A program made the position numbers and the translations under genes. This document shows, piece by piece, positions 1 to 8,682 of a stretch of DNA of 64,000 bases. Source of the stretch: an uncultured Candidatus Entotheonella sp. (GTDB lineage Bacteria; Tectomicrobia; Entotheonellia; Entotheonellales; Entotheonellaceae); assembly GCA_958295825.1 (NCBI GenBank), contig OY282375.1:3395489-3459488 (forward strand), written 5' to 3'. The notes under the pieces were generated by a model that searched no databases, was not told where the DNA came from, and saw only the letters and a program-made list of their open reading frames with translations. The number at the start of each line of letters is the position of its first letter. Within the stretch, counting starts at the first letter, position 1.

Positions 1-1340
1 CCCGCGGAGCGTCCGGCTTCCTCAAGCGCGGGGGTGATCTGGTGCAGCGCCGCCTCCCCGGCCTGCAAACACTGCGGAAAGAAACGCACCATGTAGGCCA
101 GCACGACGACCGCCACGGTCCCATAGACCGGGGACATCAGGTGCGCTGTGCAAAAGATCAGACCCAAGGCGACGATCGGTCCCGGTAACACGTAGCCGGC
201 GTAGGCGGCGTGCAGTAACAGGCTGTGGCCGCGGCTCGGACGCCGCAGGGCGACGTAGGCCATCGGCACCGCGCAGGCGACGGCAACCGTAGCGGCCGCG
301 GCAGCGCCCAGGACGCTGTTGCGCGCGTAGCCCCAGAAGGCGCCGTCCAGAGCGCCTTCGCTGATGTGGGTCGCGGCTTCCACGCCCAAGTATGCCACCG
401 GGACGCCGAAGGCCAGCCCGAACACACCCGTACAGGCGCAGCATGCCAAGGCGGCATGCCAGTGCGTCAGCGCCGCGCGGCTGCCGGGACGATATCCCGC
501 GATAGTCTGAAAGAACCGGCTACGGCGGCGAAAATGGCGCTCAGCCGCAAAGAAGGCGAGGCTTAGCACCACCAGCATCAGGCTCAGGGCGGCGGCGCCC
601 ATCAGGTCGTAGCGCCCGGTCATCTGCACGTACACCGCCCGCGTGAACGTCGAATAGCGCAGAATCGACACGGCGCCGAAGTCCGCCATGACGTACAGGC
701 AGACGAGAAATAATCCCGCCGCAACCGCTGGCCGTTGCATCGGCAGCACCACCCGCAGCCAAGCGCGCCAGCGCCCCGCACCGGACAGCCGGGCGGCCTC
801 CTCGTAGGCCACGTTGGTCCGCAGGAAGGCAGCGCGACTCAACAAATAAACGTAAGGATAGGTGGCGAGGCTGAGGATCAGCACAGCGCCCGGAAATGAA
901 TCGTACAGAGCCGGCAACTGAGCGTCGGGTCCCAGGACGCCCTGCACAAGGGGCCGCAAAGGGCCCCAGTAAGCGAACAACTCCGTATATACGTAGGCCA
1001 TGATATACGGCGGAATGCCGAGCGGCGCCGCCAGCAGCCAGGTCCACACCCCGCGTCCGGGAAAGTCGCAGCGCACCACGAGCCATGCCAGACCGACCCC
1101 CGATGCCAGAGTCACCGCGGCCACCCCCGTCGCCAAGCGCAGCGTGTTGAACAACAGTTTCGGCACCCGGCCCTGCCATAGTTGCACCCACACGTCGCCC
1201 GACACCAGCAGGGCATTGCCCACCACGTAGGCCAGCGGCATAACAATAAGCAGCGCCACGCCTAGCGCGATCAGGCTCAGCGGTTTGGGACGCCAAGCCT
1301 GTCGCGGCCATGAAGCCTGGGCAACGCCGACCCCGTGCAC
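1..1340 (-). CDS. Iron(III) ABC transporter permease, FbpB/AfuB-like (3' end cut by window)
   Basis: Inner-membrane permease that would move ferric iron handed over by the binding protein encoded just upstream. Reading the minus strand from a GTG at 1340 gives an open frame to the window edge (about 446 codons; the family is usually 500-550). It has many hydrophobic segments, starting with LSLIALGVALLIVMPLAYVV, and two copies of the permease cytoplasmic loop: YEEAARLSGAG...LP in the first half and LEEAGRSAG at the end of the visible part. The GTG lies 3 bp after the stop of the binding-protein gene, so the two are probably co-translated. A longer ORF in another frame (541-1311) has no membrane character and is a shadow. 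The ATPase subunit is not visible and may lie beyond the left edge. The start codon is the least certain part. Confidence 0.85.
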   Translation of the reverse strand, partial: MHGVGVAQASWPRQAWRPKPLSLIALGVALLIVMPLAYVVGNALLVSGDVWVQLWQGRVPKLLFNTLRLATGVAAVTLASGVGLAWLVVRCDFPGRGVWTWLLAAPLGIPPYIMAYVYTELFAYWGPLRPLVQGVLGPDAQLPALYDSFPGAVLILSLATYPYVYLLSRAAFLRTNVAYEEAARLSGAGRWRAWLRVVLPMQRPAVAAGLFLVCLYVMADFGAVSILRYSTFTRAVYVQMTGRYDLMGAAALSLMLVVLSLAFFAAERHFRRRSRFFQTIAGYRPGSRAALTHWHAALACCACTGVFGLAFGVPVAYLGVEAATHISEGALDGAFWGYARNSVLGAAAAATVAVACAVPMAYVALRRPSRGHSLLLHAAYAGYVLPGPIVALGLIFCTAHLMSPVYGTVAVVVLAYMVRFFPQCLQAGEAALHQITPALEEAGRSA

Positions 1341-1343
1341 GGT

Positions 1344-2405
1344 CTAGTCCAATCCGACCTTGTCGATCAGCGCGATCGCCTTGTCGCGGCTGGCGTGCGC
1401 CATCGACAGATTGACCGGCGCGATCTTGATACGGTCGCGCGGGACGACGGCCTCATGAGCGGGCACGCTCGGGTTGACGGGATATTCATAGTTGACCGCC
1501 GCAAATATCTGCTGGCCGGCAGGGGAAATCAGGAAAGCCATGAATTCCTGAGCCGCCTCCGGGTTCTTGGCTGCCTTGAGAACCGCGGCACCGGCAACCG
1601 TGACCACGGCGCCCATTTGGTCGTCCTGTTGATCCGGTATCAGGATGTCCAGCGGCGCATCCGGTTCCTTGGCCTTATGACGGTAGTAGTAATAATGGTT
1701 GACGTAGCCCAGGGGGAACTGTCCGGCCGCCACGGCCGATACCACCGGCGTGTGCTTCGGCAGCACTCGTCCTTCCGAGTTGGCCTTGAGGCCGCGCAGG
1801 AACGCCTCGGTAGTCGCCTCGCCCTGCAGCGCATAGATGGCGCTGAGGCCGCCGATAAACGACTGGTTGCCGCTCGTCACCGTGCCCACCTGCCCCTGCC
1901 ATTTGGGATCGGCGAGTTCCAGCAGCGAGGTGATGGCGCCGGGCTGGATCATGCCGGTGTTGTACACGATGACCCGCAGGCGTGCCGAGAATGCCAGCCA
2001 GGTATCATCCACAGCGCGAAACTCGGGGGCGATCTGCGTCAACGTCGGTGCGATCACCGGCGCCAGCAAGCCGTGGCGCCGCGCCTCCTCCAGCACACCA
2101 ACATAATTGGTTATAAAGACATCCGCTGGGCTACGCTCGCCTTCCACCCGCAGCTTGGCCAGCAACGCGCCGGAGGCACCCGTTTGCACCTGCACGGCGA
2201 TACCTGTCTGCTTCGTAAAGGCCTCCAACACGGGCTTGGTGAATTTCTCTCCCCGACCGGAATAGACGGTCAGCGTTTGTGACAGGGCGATCACCGGCCA
2301 GCCGATGAGCGCCAGCAGGGTCAGGGCGATCAGGCCCCGCAGCAGAGCGCCGCGCCGCGCCGCTGCAGTTTCACGAGCAAAATGGGCCGCTCTTCTTTCA
2401 GGCAT
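1344..2405 (-). CDS. Iron(III) ABC transporter periplasmic binding protein, FbpA/FutA-like
   Basis: Binds ferric iron in the periplasm and delivers it to the permease encoded immediately downstream. The 353-aa product has an N-terminal hydrophobic export segment (LLRGLIALTLLALIGWPVIA), then TLTVYSGRGEKFTKPVLEAF, the usual start of mature family-1 iron-binding proteins. Later come ADVFITNYVG and, near the C-terminus, AAVNYEYPVNP, which matches the region carrying the iron-ligand tyrosines in FbpA. I chose ATG 2405 rather than the upstream ATG 2498 because GGAGGGAG lies 8 nt before it and the extra 31 residues look like read-through of the promoter. An AT-rich promoter region faces the Fur-type regulator gene, so iron control is likely (inference). 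Confidence 0.88.
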   Translation of the reverse strand: MPERRAAHFARETAAARRGALLRGLIALTLLALIGWPVIALSQTLTVYSGRGEKFTKPVLEAFTKQTGIAVQVQTGASGALLAKLRVEGERSPADVFITNYVGVLEEARRHGLLAPVIAPTLTQIAPEFRAVDDTWLAFSARLRVIVYNTGMIQPGAITSLLELADPKWQGQVGTVTSGNQSFIGGLSAIYALQGEATTEAFLRGLKANSEGRVLPKHTPVVSAVAAGQFPLGYVNHYYYYRHKAKEPDAPLDILIPDQQDDQMGAVVTVAGAAVLKAAKNPEAAQEFMAFLISPAGQQIFAAVNYEYPVNPSVPAHEAVVPRDRIKIAPVNLSMAHASRDKAIALIDKVGLD

Positions 2406-2463
2406 GGGTTTCAACTCCCTCCACAGACAGAGTGGGATAAGCGGGGCGGGTGGCATCAGGGGT

Positions 2464-2492
2464 ATTATTATGATGTTGATAACCGTTTTCAA
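2464..2492 (-). promoter_or_regulatory. Candidate iron-regulated promoter of the FbpA-like gene
   Basis: On the minus strand TTGAAA (2487-2492) and AATAAT (2464-2469) are 17 bp apart. The interval holds an AT-rich run (TTATCAACATCATAATAAT) with loose similarity to the NATWAT hexamers of Fur boxes. The surrounding DNA is GC-rich, so this AT island stands out. The Fur-box match is weak. Confidence 0.45.
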
Positions 2493-2527
2493 GAACAAAA
2501 CAGGGCGTGTGCCGCACCAGCAACTGC

Positions 2528-2557
2528 TTGACCCGTTTCAACCGCCTTAAGTACAAT
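2528..2557 (+). promoter_or_regulatory. Sigma-70-type promoter of the Fur/ferritin-like fusion gene
   Basis: TTGACC (2528-2533), an 18-bp spacer and TACAAT (2552-2557) lie about 70 bp before the ATG at 2627. The promoter is divergent from the iron-transport promoter, so both could share one operator region. Confidence 0.55.
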
Positions 2558-2626
2558 AGCGCCGTTTCGCGTCGGGTGTTGGGAACGGTCGAACAACGAC
2601 GTCTACCCCGCCAAAAAGGTACCCTC

Positions 2627-3577
2627 ATGCCTGATGAATTCGAGATTTTCGAAGACTATCTCCGCAGCCAAAACCTCAAACATTCCAGACCCCGCAATGA
2701 CATTCTGAAAGTGTTTCTCGCCTCCCAAGGGCACTTCTCCGCCCAGGAACTGCACGAGCAGGTTCGCCAGAAGAACCCACGCGTTGGCTTCGCCACCGTT
2801 TACCGCACCCTGCGGCTTCTCGAGGACTGTGGCTTGGCCCGTTCCATGGACTACGGCGATGGCACCCAACGCTACGAACCCAATCGCTTCGAGCACCACC
2901 ACATCATCTGCTCCTCCTGCAATCGAACCGTCGAGTTTCTCAGCCCGGAACTGGAATCCCTGCTCCGTCAGGCGCAGCAGCAGCACGATTTCACGCCGCA
3001 GTCCCACGCGGTGCGCATCCTCAGCGTGTGCACGGACTGCAAGAAGGCGGCGCCGCCGTCCAGCCGCCACGGCACGGACAGGGAATTGGAAGTCATTCTC
3101 GCCCGTGACGCTCTGGAAATGGCCATTACCAATGAGCAGCAGGGCCTGCATTTTTACAACCATGCCCTGGAGGCCACGGGTGACGCCATGACGCGGGAGG
3201 TTTTTTCGCGCTTGGCCGCCGAGGAGAAGGAGCACCTGGAAGTATTGCAAGCAGAGTTTGACGCCCTGCGGCAGAGCCATGCCTGGCTGGACGACGAACC
3301 GGCGTTGTTGCAGTTCGATTACGAGCGTCTTGAAAGCGTCTTCCCGAAAGGCCGCGAGCACATCCGGCAAATGGTGCTCTCGGCCAGCCCTACCGAAGCC
3401 TTACAGGCGGCCATGGATGCCGAGCGCCGCTCGTACGAATTTTTCCGCCACTACGCCAACCAGGTCGACAAACCGCAAGGCCGGGCCATCTTCGAGCAAT
3501 TCGCCGAAGAAGAAGAGCGGCATCTGACGGTGATTCGTGAGGCGTACGACGAATTACGGGCGCAAGCCCGACAGTAA
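2627..3577 (+). CDS. Fur-family regulator fused to a ferritin-like (rubrerythrin-type) domain
   Basis: 316 aa with two parts. Residues 1-140 are a Fur-family winged helix: FATVYRTLRLLEDCGL is the recognition-helix region, FEHHHIICSSC holds the histidine cluster, and the cysteine pairs 95/98 and 135/138 are the structural zinc site. Residues 150-310 look like a four-helix ferritin-like domain with iron ligands in order: E170, E200xxH203, E266 and E296xxH299. Ordinary Fur proteins end near residue 140, so the second half is an extra module that could sense, store or oxidise iron or peroxide. ATG 2627 was preferred to an in-frame ATG at 2507 because it begins the Fur fold and has AAAAAGG upstream. 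The gene diverges from the iron ABC transporter, which fits a role in iron homeostasis. How the second domain affects DNA binding is unknown. Confidence 0.87.
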   Translation: MPDEFEIFEDYLRSQNLKHSRPRNDILKVFLASQGHFSAQELHEQVRQKNPRVGFATVYRTLRLLEDCGLARSMDYGDGTQRYEPNRFEHHHIICSSCNRTVEFLSPELESLLRQAQQQHDFTPQSHAVRILSVCTDCKKAAPPSSRHGTDRELEVILARDALEMAITNEQQGLHFYNHALEATGDAMTREVFSRLAAEEKEHLEVLQAEFDALRQSHAWLDDEPALLQFDYERLESVFPKGREHIRQMVLSASPTEALQAAMDAERRSYEFFRHYANQVDKPQGRAIFEQFAEEEERHLTVIREAYDELRAQARQ

Positions 3578-3652
3578 ATCCCTCAGGCGACGCGCACTTT
3601 TGCCCACCTGTTGGTCTCTATTGCTCAATCCATCCCGTTGAAGGAGACAGAA

Positions 3653-4852
3653 ATGAACAACGCATACGTGCGACGGCCGATCACCCGGCGCGGTTTACTG
3701 AAGGGCCTGACGGCATGTGGCGCTGCAGCATCGCTGGGACGGGGAATTTCGGTCCTGGCGCAGACCGCTGAGGCGGTGCGCATCGGCGTACTGCTACCGC
3801 TTACCGGCGACGTGGACAGTTATGCTCGCCAGATGCAGATGGGCATCGAAACCGCAGTGGCGGAAATCAACGAGGCCGGCGGCGTGCTTGGCCGCCGGCT
3901 CGAAACGGCGTACCGCGATTCGGAAACCACCCCCAACGTTCTGCCCGGGCATTGCCGGGAACTCGTGGCGGCTTGGGGCGCCGCCGCCATCATCGGCCCA
4001 TGGGCGGCGGCCGGGCGCCGCTACGCCGCCCGCGCGCTGGCAGAATTTAACGTACCGCTCCTTAACGCCACCAACCACGAAGGCGGGTTTTGCAATCCGG
4101 CGTTGTTCTCCTTGGGGCCGACCATGGCCCACGACAGCCAGCCGCTGGTGCGCTACCTGGATGCGTCCGGAGCGGGCAAGAAGTATTTCCTGCTGGGCTC
4201 GTATCCAAGCTGGCAAAACAGCATGTTCCGGCGCCTGCGCTTCACCATCGGATCGCTCGGCGGTCACGTCCAGGGGCAGGCGCTGACCGATACCGGCGAA
4301 CGCGACTTCCGACCCGTCATCCGCTGGATTCAGGAGAGCGGCGCGGAGACCGTGATATTCTGCGTGACCCGCTACCATGGCCGCGAGTTCATTCACCAGG
4401 CGCGCGAGATGGGCTTGCTGGAACGACTGACAATCGGCTGGATCGGCTTTAACGAGACCCTGACCGACGGTCTGGATGCCGATGAACTGGCGCGTATCGT
4501 AACCACCACGCCGTTCGTTGCCAGCGACACCGAGGGGGGTGTGCCGGCCTTTGTGACGGGCGTCCGGCGGCTGCACGGTTCGGAGGAGCCAGTCAGTTAT
4601 ATGGCCCTCACGCACTACAACGCCGTGCAGGCCCTGCAGGCGGCCTGGAATCAGGCCGGCGACGTCGGCGCGCCAGCGACCCTGAACAATTTGCGCGGAC
4701 TGGGCTTTGCGTCGCCGACCGGTCCGGTCACCATCGACGCCGCCACGCAGCACGCTGCCATGCAGGTGATGGTCGCGCGGGGTACGGATGGGGGCTTGGC
4801 CGTGGTGGAACGCCTCGGCAACGTCGCCGCCACGCCCGGTTGCGGGGTCTGA
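3653..4852 (+). CDS. ABC transporter substrate-binding protein, branched-chain amino acid/urea type (Tat signal)
   Basis: 399-aa periplasmic-binding-protein type I (Peripla_BP_6, LivJ/AmiC/UrtA-like). The N-terminus has a twin-arginine signal (TRRGLLKGL, then a hydrophobic stretch ending near VLAQT), followed by VRIGVLLPLTGDVDSYARQM, the typical beginning of this fold. ATG 3653 is chosen because AAGGAG lies 6 nt upstream and the twin arginines fall near residue 12; an in-frame codon at 3611 would add 14 residues. No permease or ATPase genes follow. The next genes encode a VOC protein and an aminotransferase with short gaps, so the ligand may be a substrate of that small pathway or the protein may act as a sensor. 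The ligand is not deducible. Confidence 0.85.
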   Translation: MNNAYVRRPITRRGLLKGLTACGAAASLGRGISVLAQTAEAVRIGVLLPLTGDVDSYARQMQMGIETAVAEINEAGGVLGRRLETAYRDSETTPNVLPGHCRELVAAWGAAAIIGPWAAAGRRYAARALAEFNVPLLNATNHEGGFCNPALFSLGPTMAHDSQPLVRYLDASGAGKKYFLLGSYPSWQNSMFRRLRFTIGSLGGHVQGQALTDTGERDFRPVIRWIQESGAETVIFCVTRYHGREFIHQAREMGLLERLTIGWIGFNETLTDGLDADELARIVTTTPFVASDTEGGVPAFVTGVRRLHGSEEPVSYMALTHYNAVQALQAAWNQAGDVGAPATLNNLRGLGFASPTGPVTIDAATQHAAMQVMVARGTDGGLAVVERLGNVAATPGCGV

Positions 4853-4876
4853 ACAGCTTGAACAAGGAGGACATCA

Positions 4877-5410
4877 ATGAGCCGTCTATTTGGCAGCATT
4901 CTGCAGAACGGTTTTGTGGTGCGCGACATCGAAGCCGCCATGCGTCATTGGATCGAAGTGCTTGAGGTCGGGCCGTGGTTCTATTTCGAGCGCATCCCGT
5001 TCGTCGACTTTCGTTATAAGGGCGAGCCGTCGCCGGTCGACGTGTCGCTCGCCCTCGCCAATTCGGGCAATTTCCAGGTGGAGCTGATCCAGCAGCGCAA
5101 CGACGCCCCGTCGTTGTACCGCGACTTCATCACCGCCGGACATGAGGGCTTGCAGCACGTCGGCTACGGCACGCATCAGTTCGACGCCGACGTGGCGCGC
5201 TACGTCGAGGCCGGGTACGAAATCGGCCATTCCGGCAGCGTGGGCGGACGCGGGGCGTTCGTGTATCTGCTCACCGAGGGGCATCCCGGCACGGTCGTCG
5301 AACTGTTCGACATGAGCAGCGGACGCGAGGAGGTGTTTGCCGCCATCGCTGAAGCGGCGCGTACGTGGGACGGCAGCGACCCGATTCGCAGCAGCCTGCC
5401 CACCGGCTGA
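4877..5410 (+). CDS. VOC (glyoxalase/bleomycin-resistance fold) protein
   Basis: 177 aa of the vicinal-oxygen-chelate superfamily (Glyoxalase_4 / methylmalonyl-CoA epimerase-like). The first strand reads LFGSILQNGFVVRDIEAAMR, and candidate metal ligands are H157-type positions in the GLQHVGYGTHQF segment and a glutamate in GTVVELFDMSS near the end. The start at 4877 has AAGGAGGA 6 nt upstream. It lies 24 bp after the binding-protein gene and 39 bp before the aminotransferase gene, so the three probably form an operon. The reaction cannot be named from sequence; the family includes epimerases, isomerases and dioxygenases. Confidence 0.8.
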   Translation: MSRLFGSILQNGFVVRDIEAAMRHWIEVLEVGPWFYFERIPFVDFRYKGEPSPVDVSLALANSGNFQVELIQQRNDAPSLYRDFITAGHEGLQHVGYGTHQFDADVARYVEAGYEIGHSGSVGGRGAFVYLLTEGHPGTVVELFDMSSGREEVFAAIAEAARTWDGSDPIRSSLPTG

Positions 5411-5449
5411 GCGAAGCGGCCCAACCTTACACGGACAAAAGGAGCAGGC

Positions 5450-6748
5450 ATGGCATCGGCTCGGTCAGCGGACCACGAGGCCCTGATGGCGCGGGCGCAG
5501 CAGTATTTCCCCGGTGCTTCCAACGGCAACGCGGCATTGTCGGGAGAGCACAGCTTTGTGATTGCCGGCGGGCAGGGGGCGTACGTTTATGACCCGGATG
5601 GCCGCCGCTGGATCGATTATCTGCTGGGCTCCGGCCCGATGATCGTCGGCCATGCGCACCCCGAGGTGAACGCCGCGGTACGGGAGCAACTCGACAACGG
5701 CTCGACGTTTTTCAACCTGACGGACAAGGCCATCGAACTGGCCGGCGAAATCATCGACGCGGTGGCTTGCGCCGACCAGATTCGTTTCACGTCCACCGGT
5801 TCTGAGGCCACCTTCTTCGCGTTGCGGGTGGCGCGCGCCTTCCGGGGGCGGGACAAAATTCTCAAGTTCGAGGGTGGCTACCACGGCAACCACGACTACG
5901 CCGTCATGAGCACCGAGGGGCAGGCCGCATCGGATGGTCCGTACGGCGTGCGCGGCTCGTCGGGCATTCCCGAATGCCTGGAGCAGGAAGTATTGATTGC
6001 GCCGTTCAACGACCTCGAACGCACTGCGGCGATCATCGAAGGCCATCACGACGACTTGGGCGCGGTGATCATCGAGCCGTTTCAGCGCGCCTTGTCGCCG
6101 CTGCCCGGATTCCTCCAAGGGCTGCGCGAGGCAACGGCGCAGTACGGCATTCCGCTGATCTTCGACGAGGTGGTGACGGGGTTCCGTTTCGCCTACGGCG
6201 GCGCGCAGGAGTACTACGGCGTGGTGCCAGATCTGGCCGCTATGGGCAAGATTATCGGCGGCGGCTATCCATTGGCTGCGGTGATGGGCAAAACGGAAAT
6301 GATGTCGTATTTTTCGCAGCCCGATGCGCGCGGCCTGCCGGTGGCCCAGGTCGGCACGTTGAACGGCAATCCCGTCGCCGCAGCTGCCGGCCTGGCGACT
6401 CTGAAGATCTTGCGGCGCCCCGGCTCGTATGAACGCCTGCACGAGGTCGGACAGCGCCTGCGGGATCAGCTGCAGGCCACGCTGCGGGAGCACGACGTGC
6501 CCGGGCAGGTGCTGGGCGAGGGGCCCGTCTTTCATTTGATGTTTACGGATCAACCCGTCCGAACCTACCAAGACTCCCTGACGAGCGACGCCAACAAGAA
6601 TCGGGTGTTTCACGATGCGTTGATGGCGAACGGCGTGCTGAAGCCGTCGGCAAAGGGCTACGCATCGCTGGTACACAGTGATGCGGATCTGGCCGAAACG
6701 GCAAAGGTGTTCGACGCCGCTATGGCGCAGGTGGCCCAGTTGTCATAA
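5450..6748 (+). CDS. Class III aminotransferase, glutamate-1-semialdehyde aminomutase-like
   Basis: 432-aa PLP enzyme of the HemL/class III group. TSTGSEATFFALRVAR (around 115-129) is the phosphate-binding region, LIFDEVVTGFR contains the aspartate that pairs with the pyridine nitrogen (D239), and AAMGKIIGGGYP holds the Schiff-base lysine K267. The length agrees with the family. The genetic neighbours (binding protein, VOC protein) differ from tetrapyrrole contexts, so this is probably a specialised amino-acid or amine transaminase or aminomutase rather than the housekeeping HemL. Its stop codon overlaps the end of the convergent menC-like gene by 6 bp. A ribosome site AAAGGAG precedes the ATG. 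Confidence 0.87.
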   Translation: MASARSADHEALMARAQQYFPGASNGNAALSGEHSFVIAGGQGAYVYDPDGRRWIDYLLGSGPMIVGHAHPEVNAAVREQLDNGSTFFNLTDKAIELAGEIIDAVACADQIRFTSTGSEATFFALRVARAFRGRDKILKFEGGYHGNHDYAVMSTEGQAASDGPYGVRGSSGIPECLEQEVLIAPFNDLERTAAIIEGHHDDLGAVIIEPFQRALSPLPGFLQGLREATAQYGIPLIFDEVVTGFRFAYGGAQEYYGVVPDLAAMGKIIGGGYPLAAVMGKTEMMSYFSQPDARGLPVAQVGTLNGNPVAAAAGLATLKILRRPGSYERLHEVGQRLRDQLQATLREHDVPGQVLGEGPVFHLMFTDQPVRTYQDSLTSDANKNRVFHDALMANGVLKPSAKGYASLVHSDADLAETAKVFDAAMAQVAQLS

Positions 6749-7852
6749 CGGTCGGTTGTGGCGTTTAACGGCTTCCTCGTCGAGCCGCACGCCCAGCCCG
6801 GCAGCGTTGGGCCGTTGCATGCGGCCGTCGCGAACAAGCAGGGGCGTCGTTAGCAGGTCGGTCGTCAGAAGGGCGCCGGTCGCCAGGCCGCAGGCCAAGC
6901 CGGTGGCGGGCAGGGTGGCCGCGAGGTGCAGTGCCGCGGCGGTGCCGATACCGGTATCGAGCGTTGTGGTCACGAGGCACGAGACCCCTTGGCACTGAGC
7001 GCGTTCGATGATCTGGCGGGCCGGCCGCAATCCCCCAACCACCATCGGCTTGATGACCAGCACCTGAGCCGCACCGGCTCCCAGCACACGCTCTGCCGCC
7101 GCAACACTATCGACGTCCTCATCGGCGGCAATGGGCGTGCGCACGGCCGCGCGTACCCGCCGCAGCGCCTCAACGTCCCCACAAGCCACCGGCTGTTCAA
7201 CGAACTCGATGCCGTACGGTTCCAGGACCCGAATCGTATGAATGGCCTGTTCCACGCCCCACGCGCCATTGGCGTCGAGGCGCAATTTCAACCGACCCCC
7301 GATAGCTCTCCTTACTGCCGCGACGCGTTCACGTTCCGCCTCCGCACCCTTCGCCATACCGACCTTCAACTTGACGCATGGAAAGCCCGACGCCCGCGCC
7401 GTTGCTGCCGCATCGGCCGCCGACGCTACGTCGGGTAGCGCGATAGTGGTGTTCACCGGCACCGTCTCGGAGGATTCCTTCTGCAGCCACAATGCCACCG
7501 ACGTGCCCGCGGCCTGCGCCAGCAGGTCGCACGACGCGGTGTCGAGGCCGCAGCGCACGGCGGCAACGGCGACGGGATGCGCATGGCCCGTCGGCTCCAT
7601 AACGTCCGTCATTTCTTCCAGCCGCCTACTTGGCAACGATGCCTGCAGAGTCTCGAGAAGCGCCGCCACCTCGGGCCACGCCCGAGCCGGGCCGCCCGGA
7701 ATCGGCGCCGCTTCGCCGAGGCCGACCAGGCCGTTATCCGTATGCAGTTGGATCAGAACACCGCAGCGCTCGGTCTGGGCGCCATGCGCGGTGACAAACG
7801 GTTGGCGAAACGGTATGCGATACGTCGTCCAAGCGAGTCTGTTCACCTTCAT
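6743..7852 (-). CDS. menC: o-Succinylbenzoate synthase-like enolase-superfamily enzyme
   Basis: 369-aa member of the enolase superfamily (MenC / muconate-lactonizing type). The barrel residues are present: VKLKVG supplies the KxK acid/base lysine, LRLDANGAW, FVEQPV and AADEDV supply the metal-binding D-E-D set, and VIKPMVVGG supplies the opposite lysine. In menaquinone synthesis it dehydrates SHCHC to o-succinylbenzoate. The ATG at 7852 overlaps the stop of menH as ATGA, so translation is probably coupled. An in-frame codon at 7900 would lie inside menH. As the last gene of menF-menD-menH-menC the role is well supported, although dipeptide epimerases have the same fold. Confidence 0.86.
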   Translation of the reverse strand: MKVNRLAWTTYRIPFRQPFVTAHGAQTERCGVLIQLHTDNGLVGLGEAAPIPGGPARAWPEVAALLETLQASLPSRRLEEMTDVMEPTGHAHPVAVAAVRCGLDTASCDLLAQAAGTSVALWLQKESSETVPVNTTIALPDVASAADAAATARASGFPCVKLKVGMAKGAEAERERVAAVRRAIGGRLKLRLDANGAWGVEQAIHTIRVLEPYGIEFVEQPVACGDVEALRRVRAAVRTPIAADEDVDSVAAAERVLGAGAAQVLVIKPMVVGGLRPARQIIERAQCQGVSCLVTTTLDTGIGTAAALHLAATLPATGLACGLATGALLTTDLLTTPLLVRDGRMQRPNAAGLGVRLDEEAVKRHNRPL

Positions 7853-8682
7853 GGCAAGGGACCGGATGGAGCTGGAGAGTGCGCCCGGAGAAAGTCGCAC
7901 ACGGCGGCGTCAAATGCTGCGGATTGCTCCAAGTGGACGGCGTGGCCCGCATCCGGCACGATGCGCACATGGCGGCATGGCAGCAGGGTCGCCATTTCAT
8001 TGGCCAGCCCGCAGTATTTGGCATCCAGGGCCCCCGCCAAAAGCAGGGTGGGCAGGCGCAGGGCCTTCAAACGTCGTAGCACCGGCTCCTGCAGGCCGGC
8101 GCCGAGACCCTGCAAGCTGTTGGCAAGGCCGCTCGCGGTGTGTTGCAGACGCTGGGTCCGCAGCGCCTTGCGGGTCGCGTCTGGCAGGCGTGACTGGCTG
8201 GCGAACAGCGGCAGCGCCTGCCAGTAATCGGCGAAGGCCGCCACGCCTTCGTTCCTGATTCGCTCCGCCAGCATCGAGTCCTGAATCACCCGATCCCTCC
8301 TGTGGGTCGGATTCGCAATGCCAGGTGAGGCGCTTTCGAGCACCAGCGCCCACAGGCGTTCAGGTGCCTGCAAGGCGACTCGCATGGCGACTCGGCCGCC
8401 CATCGAATAGCCCACGATGGCGCAGTGCTGAATGTCCAAGCGGTTCTGAAGCGTCAGGACATCGTCAACGCAAGCGTCCATGCCATAACGCTGCACCTCG
8501 GTCGGGGCGTCGGAGCGACCGTGGCCCAGAAAGTCAATACGAACAGTGGTGAATCCCTTCAGGGCCGCCAAGTGCGGCGCCCAAGTTTCGCTGCTGCCTG
8601 TAAACCCGTGAAGGAAGCAAACGGCGGGGCCGCTTCCTTCCACCTTGACTTGATAGGTTACGCCATTCACGGTGAGGCGCAT
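7849..8682 (-). CDS. menH: SHCHC synthase-like alpha/beta hydrolase
   Basis: 277-aa alpha/beta hydrolase that in the menaquinone pathway removes pyruvate from SEPHCHC. The oxyanion region is FLHGFTGSSETW, the nucleophile serine lies in GYSMGGR, the acid in LLLAGALDAKYC and the base in PDAGHAVHLE. The arginine following the nucleophile elbow (SMGGR) is typical of MenH. It overlaps menD by 16 bp at its start and menC by ATGA at its end. The same fold is used by many esterases, so the assignment rests on context as well as motifs. Confidence 0.87.
   Translation of the reverse strand: MRLTVNGVTYQVKVEGSGPAVCFLHGFTGSSETWAPHLAALKGFTTVRIDFLGHGRSDAPTEVQRYGMDACVDDVLTLQNRLDIQHCAIVGYSMGGRVAMRVALQAPERLWALVLESASPGIANPTHRRDRVIQDSMLAERIRNEGVAAFADYWQALPLFASQSRLPDATRKALRTQRLQHTASGLANSLQGLGAGLQEPVLRRLKALRLPTLLLAGALDAKYCGLANEMATLLPCRHVRIVPDAGHAVHLEQSAAFDAAVCDFLRAHSPAPSGPLP

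Noticed and set aside
541..1311. 256-aa minus-strand ORF in the permease region
   Set aside because: Another frame gives a hydrophobic permease with two EAA loops; this frame has none.
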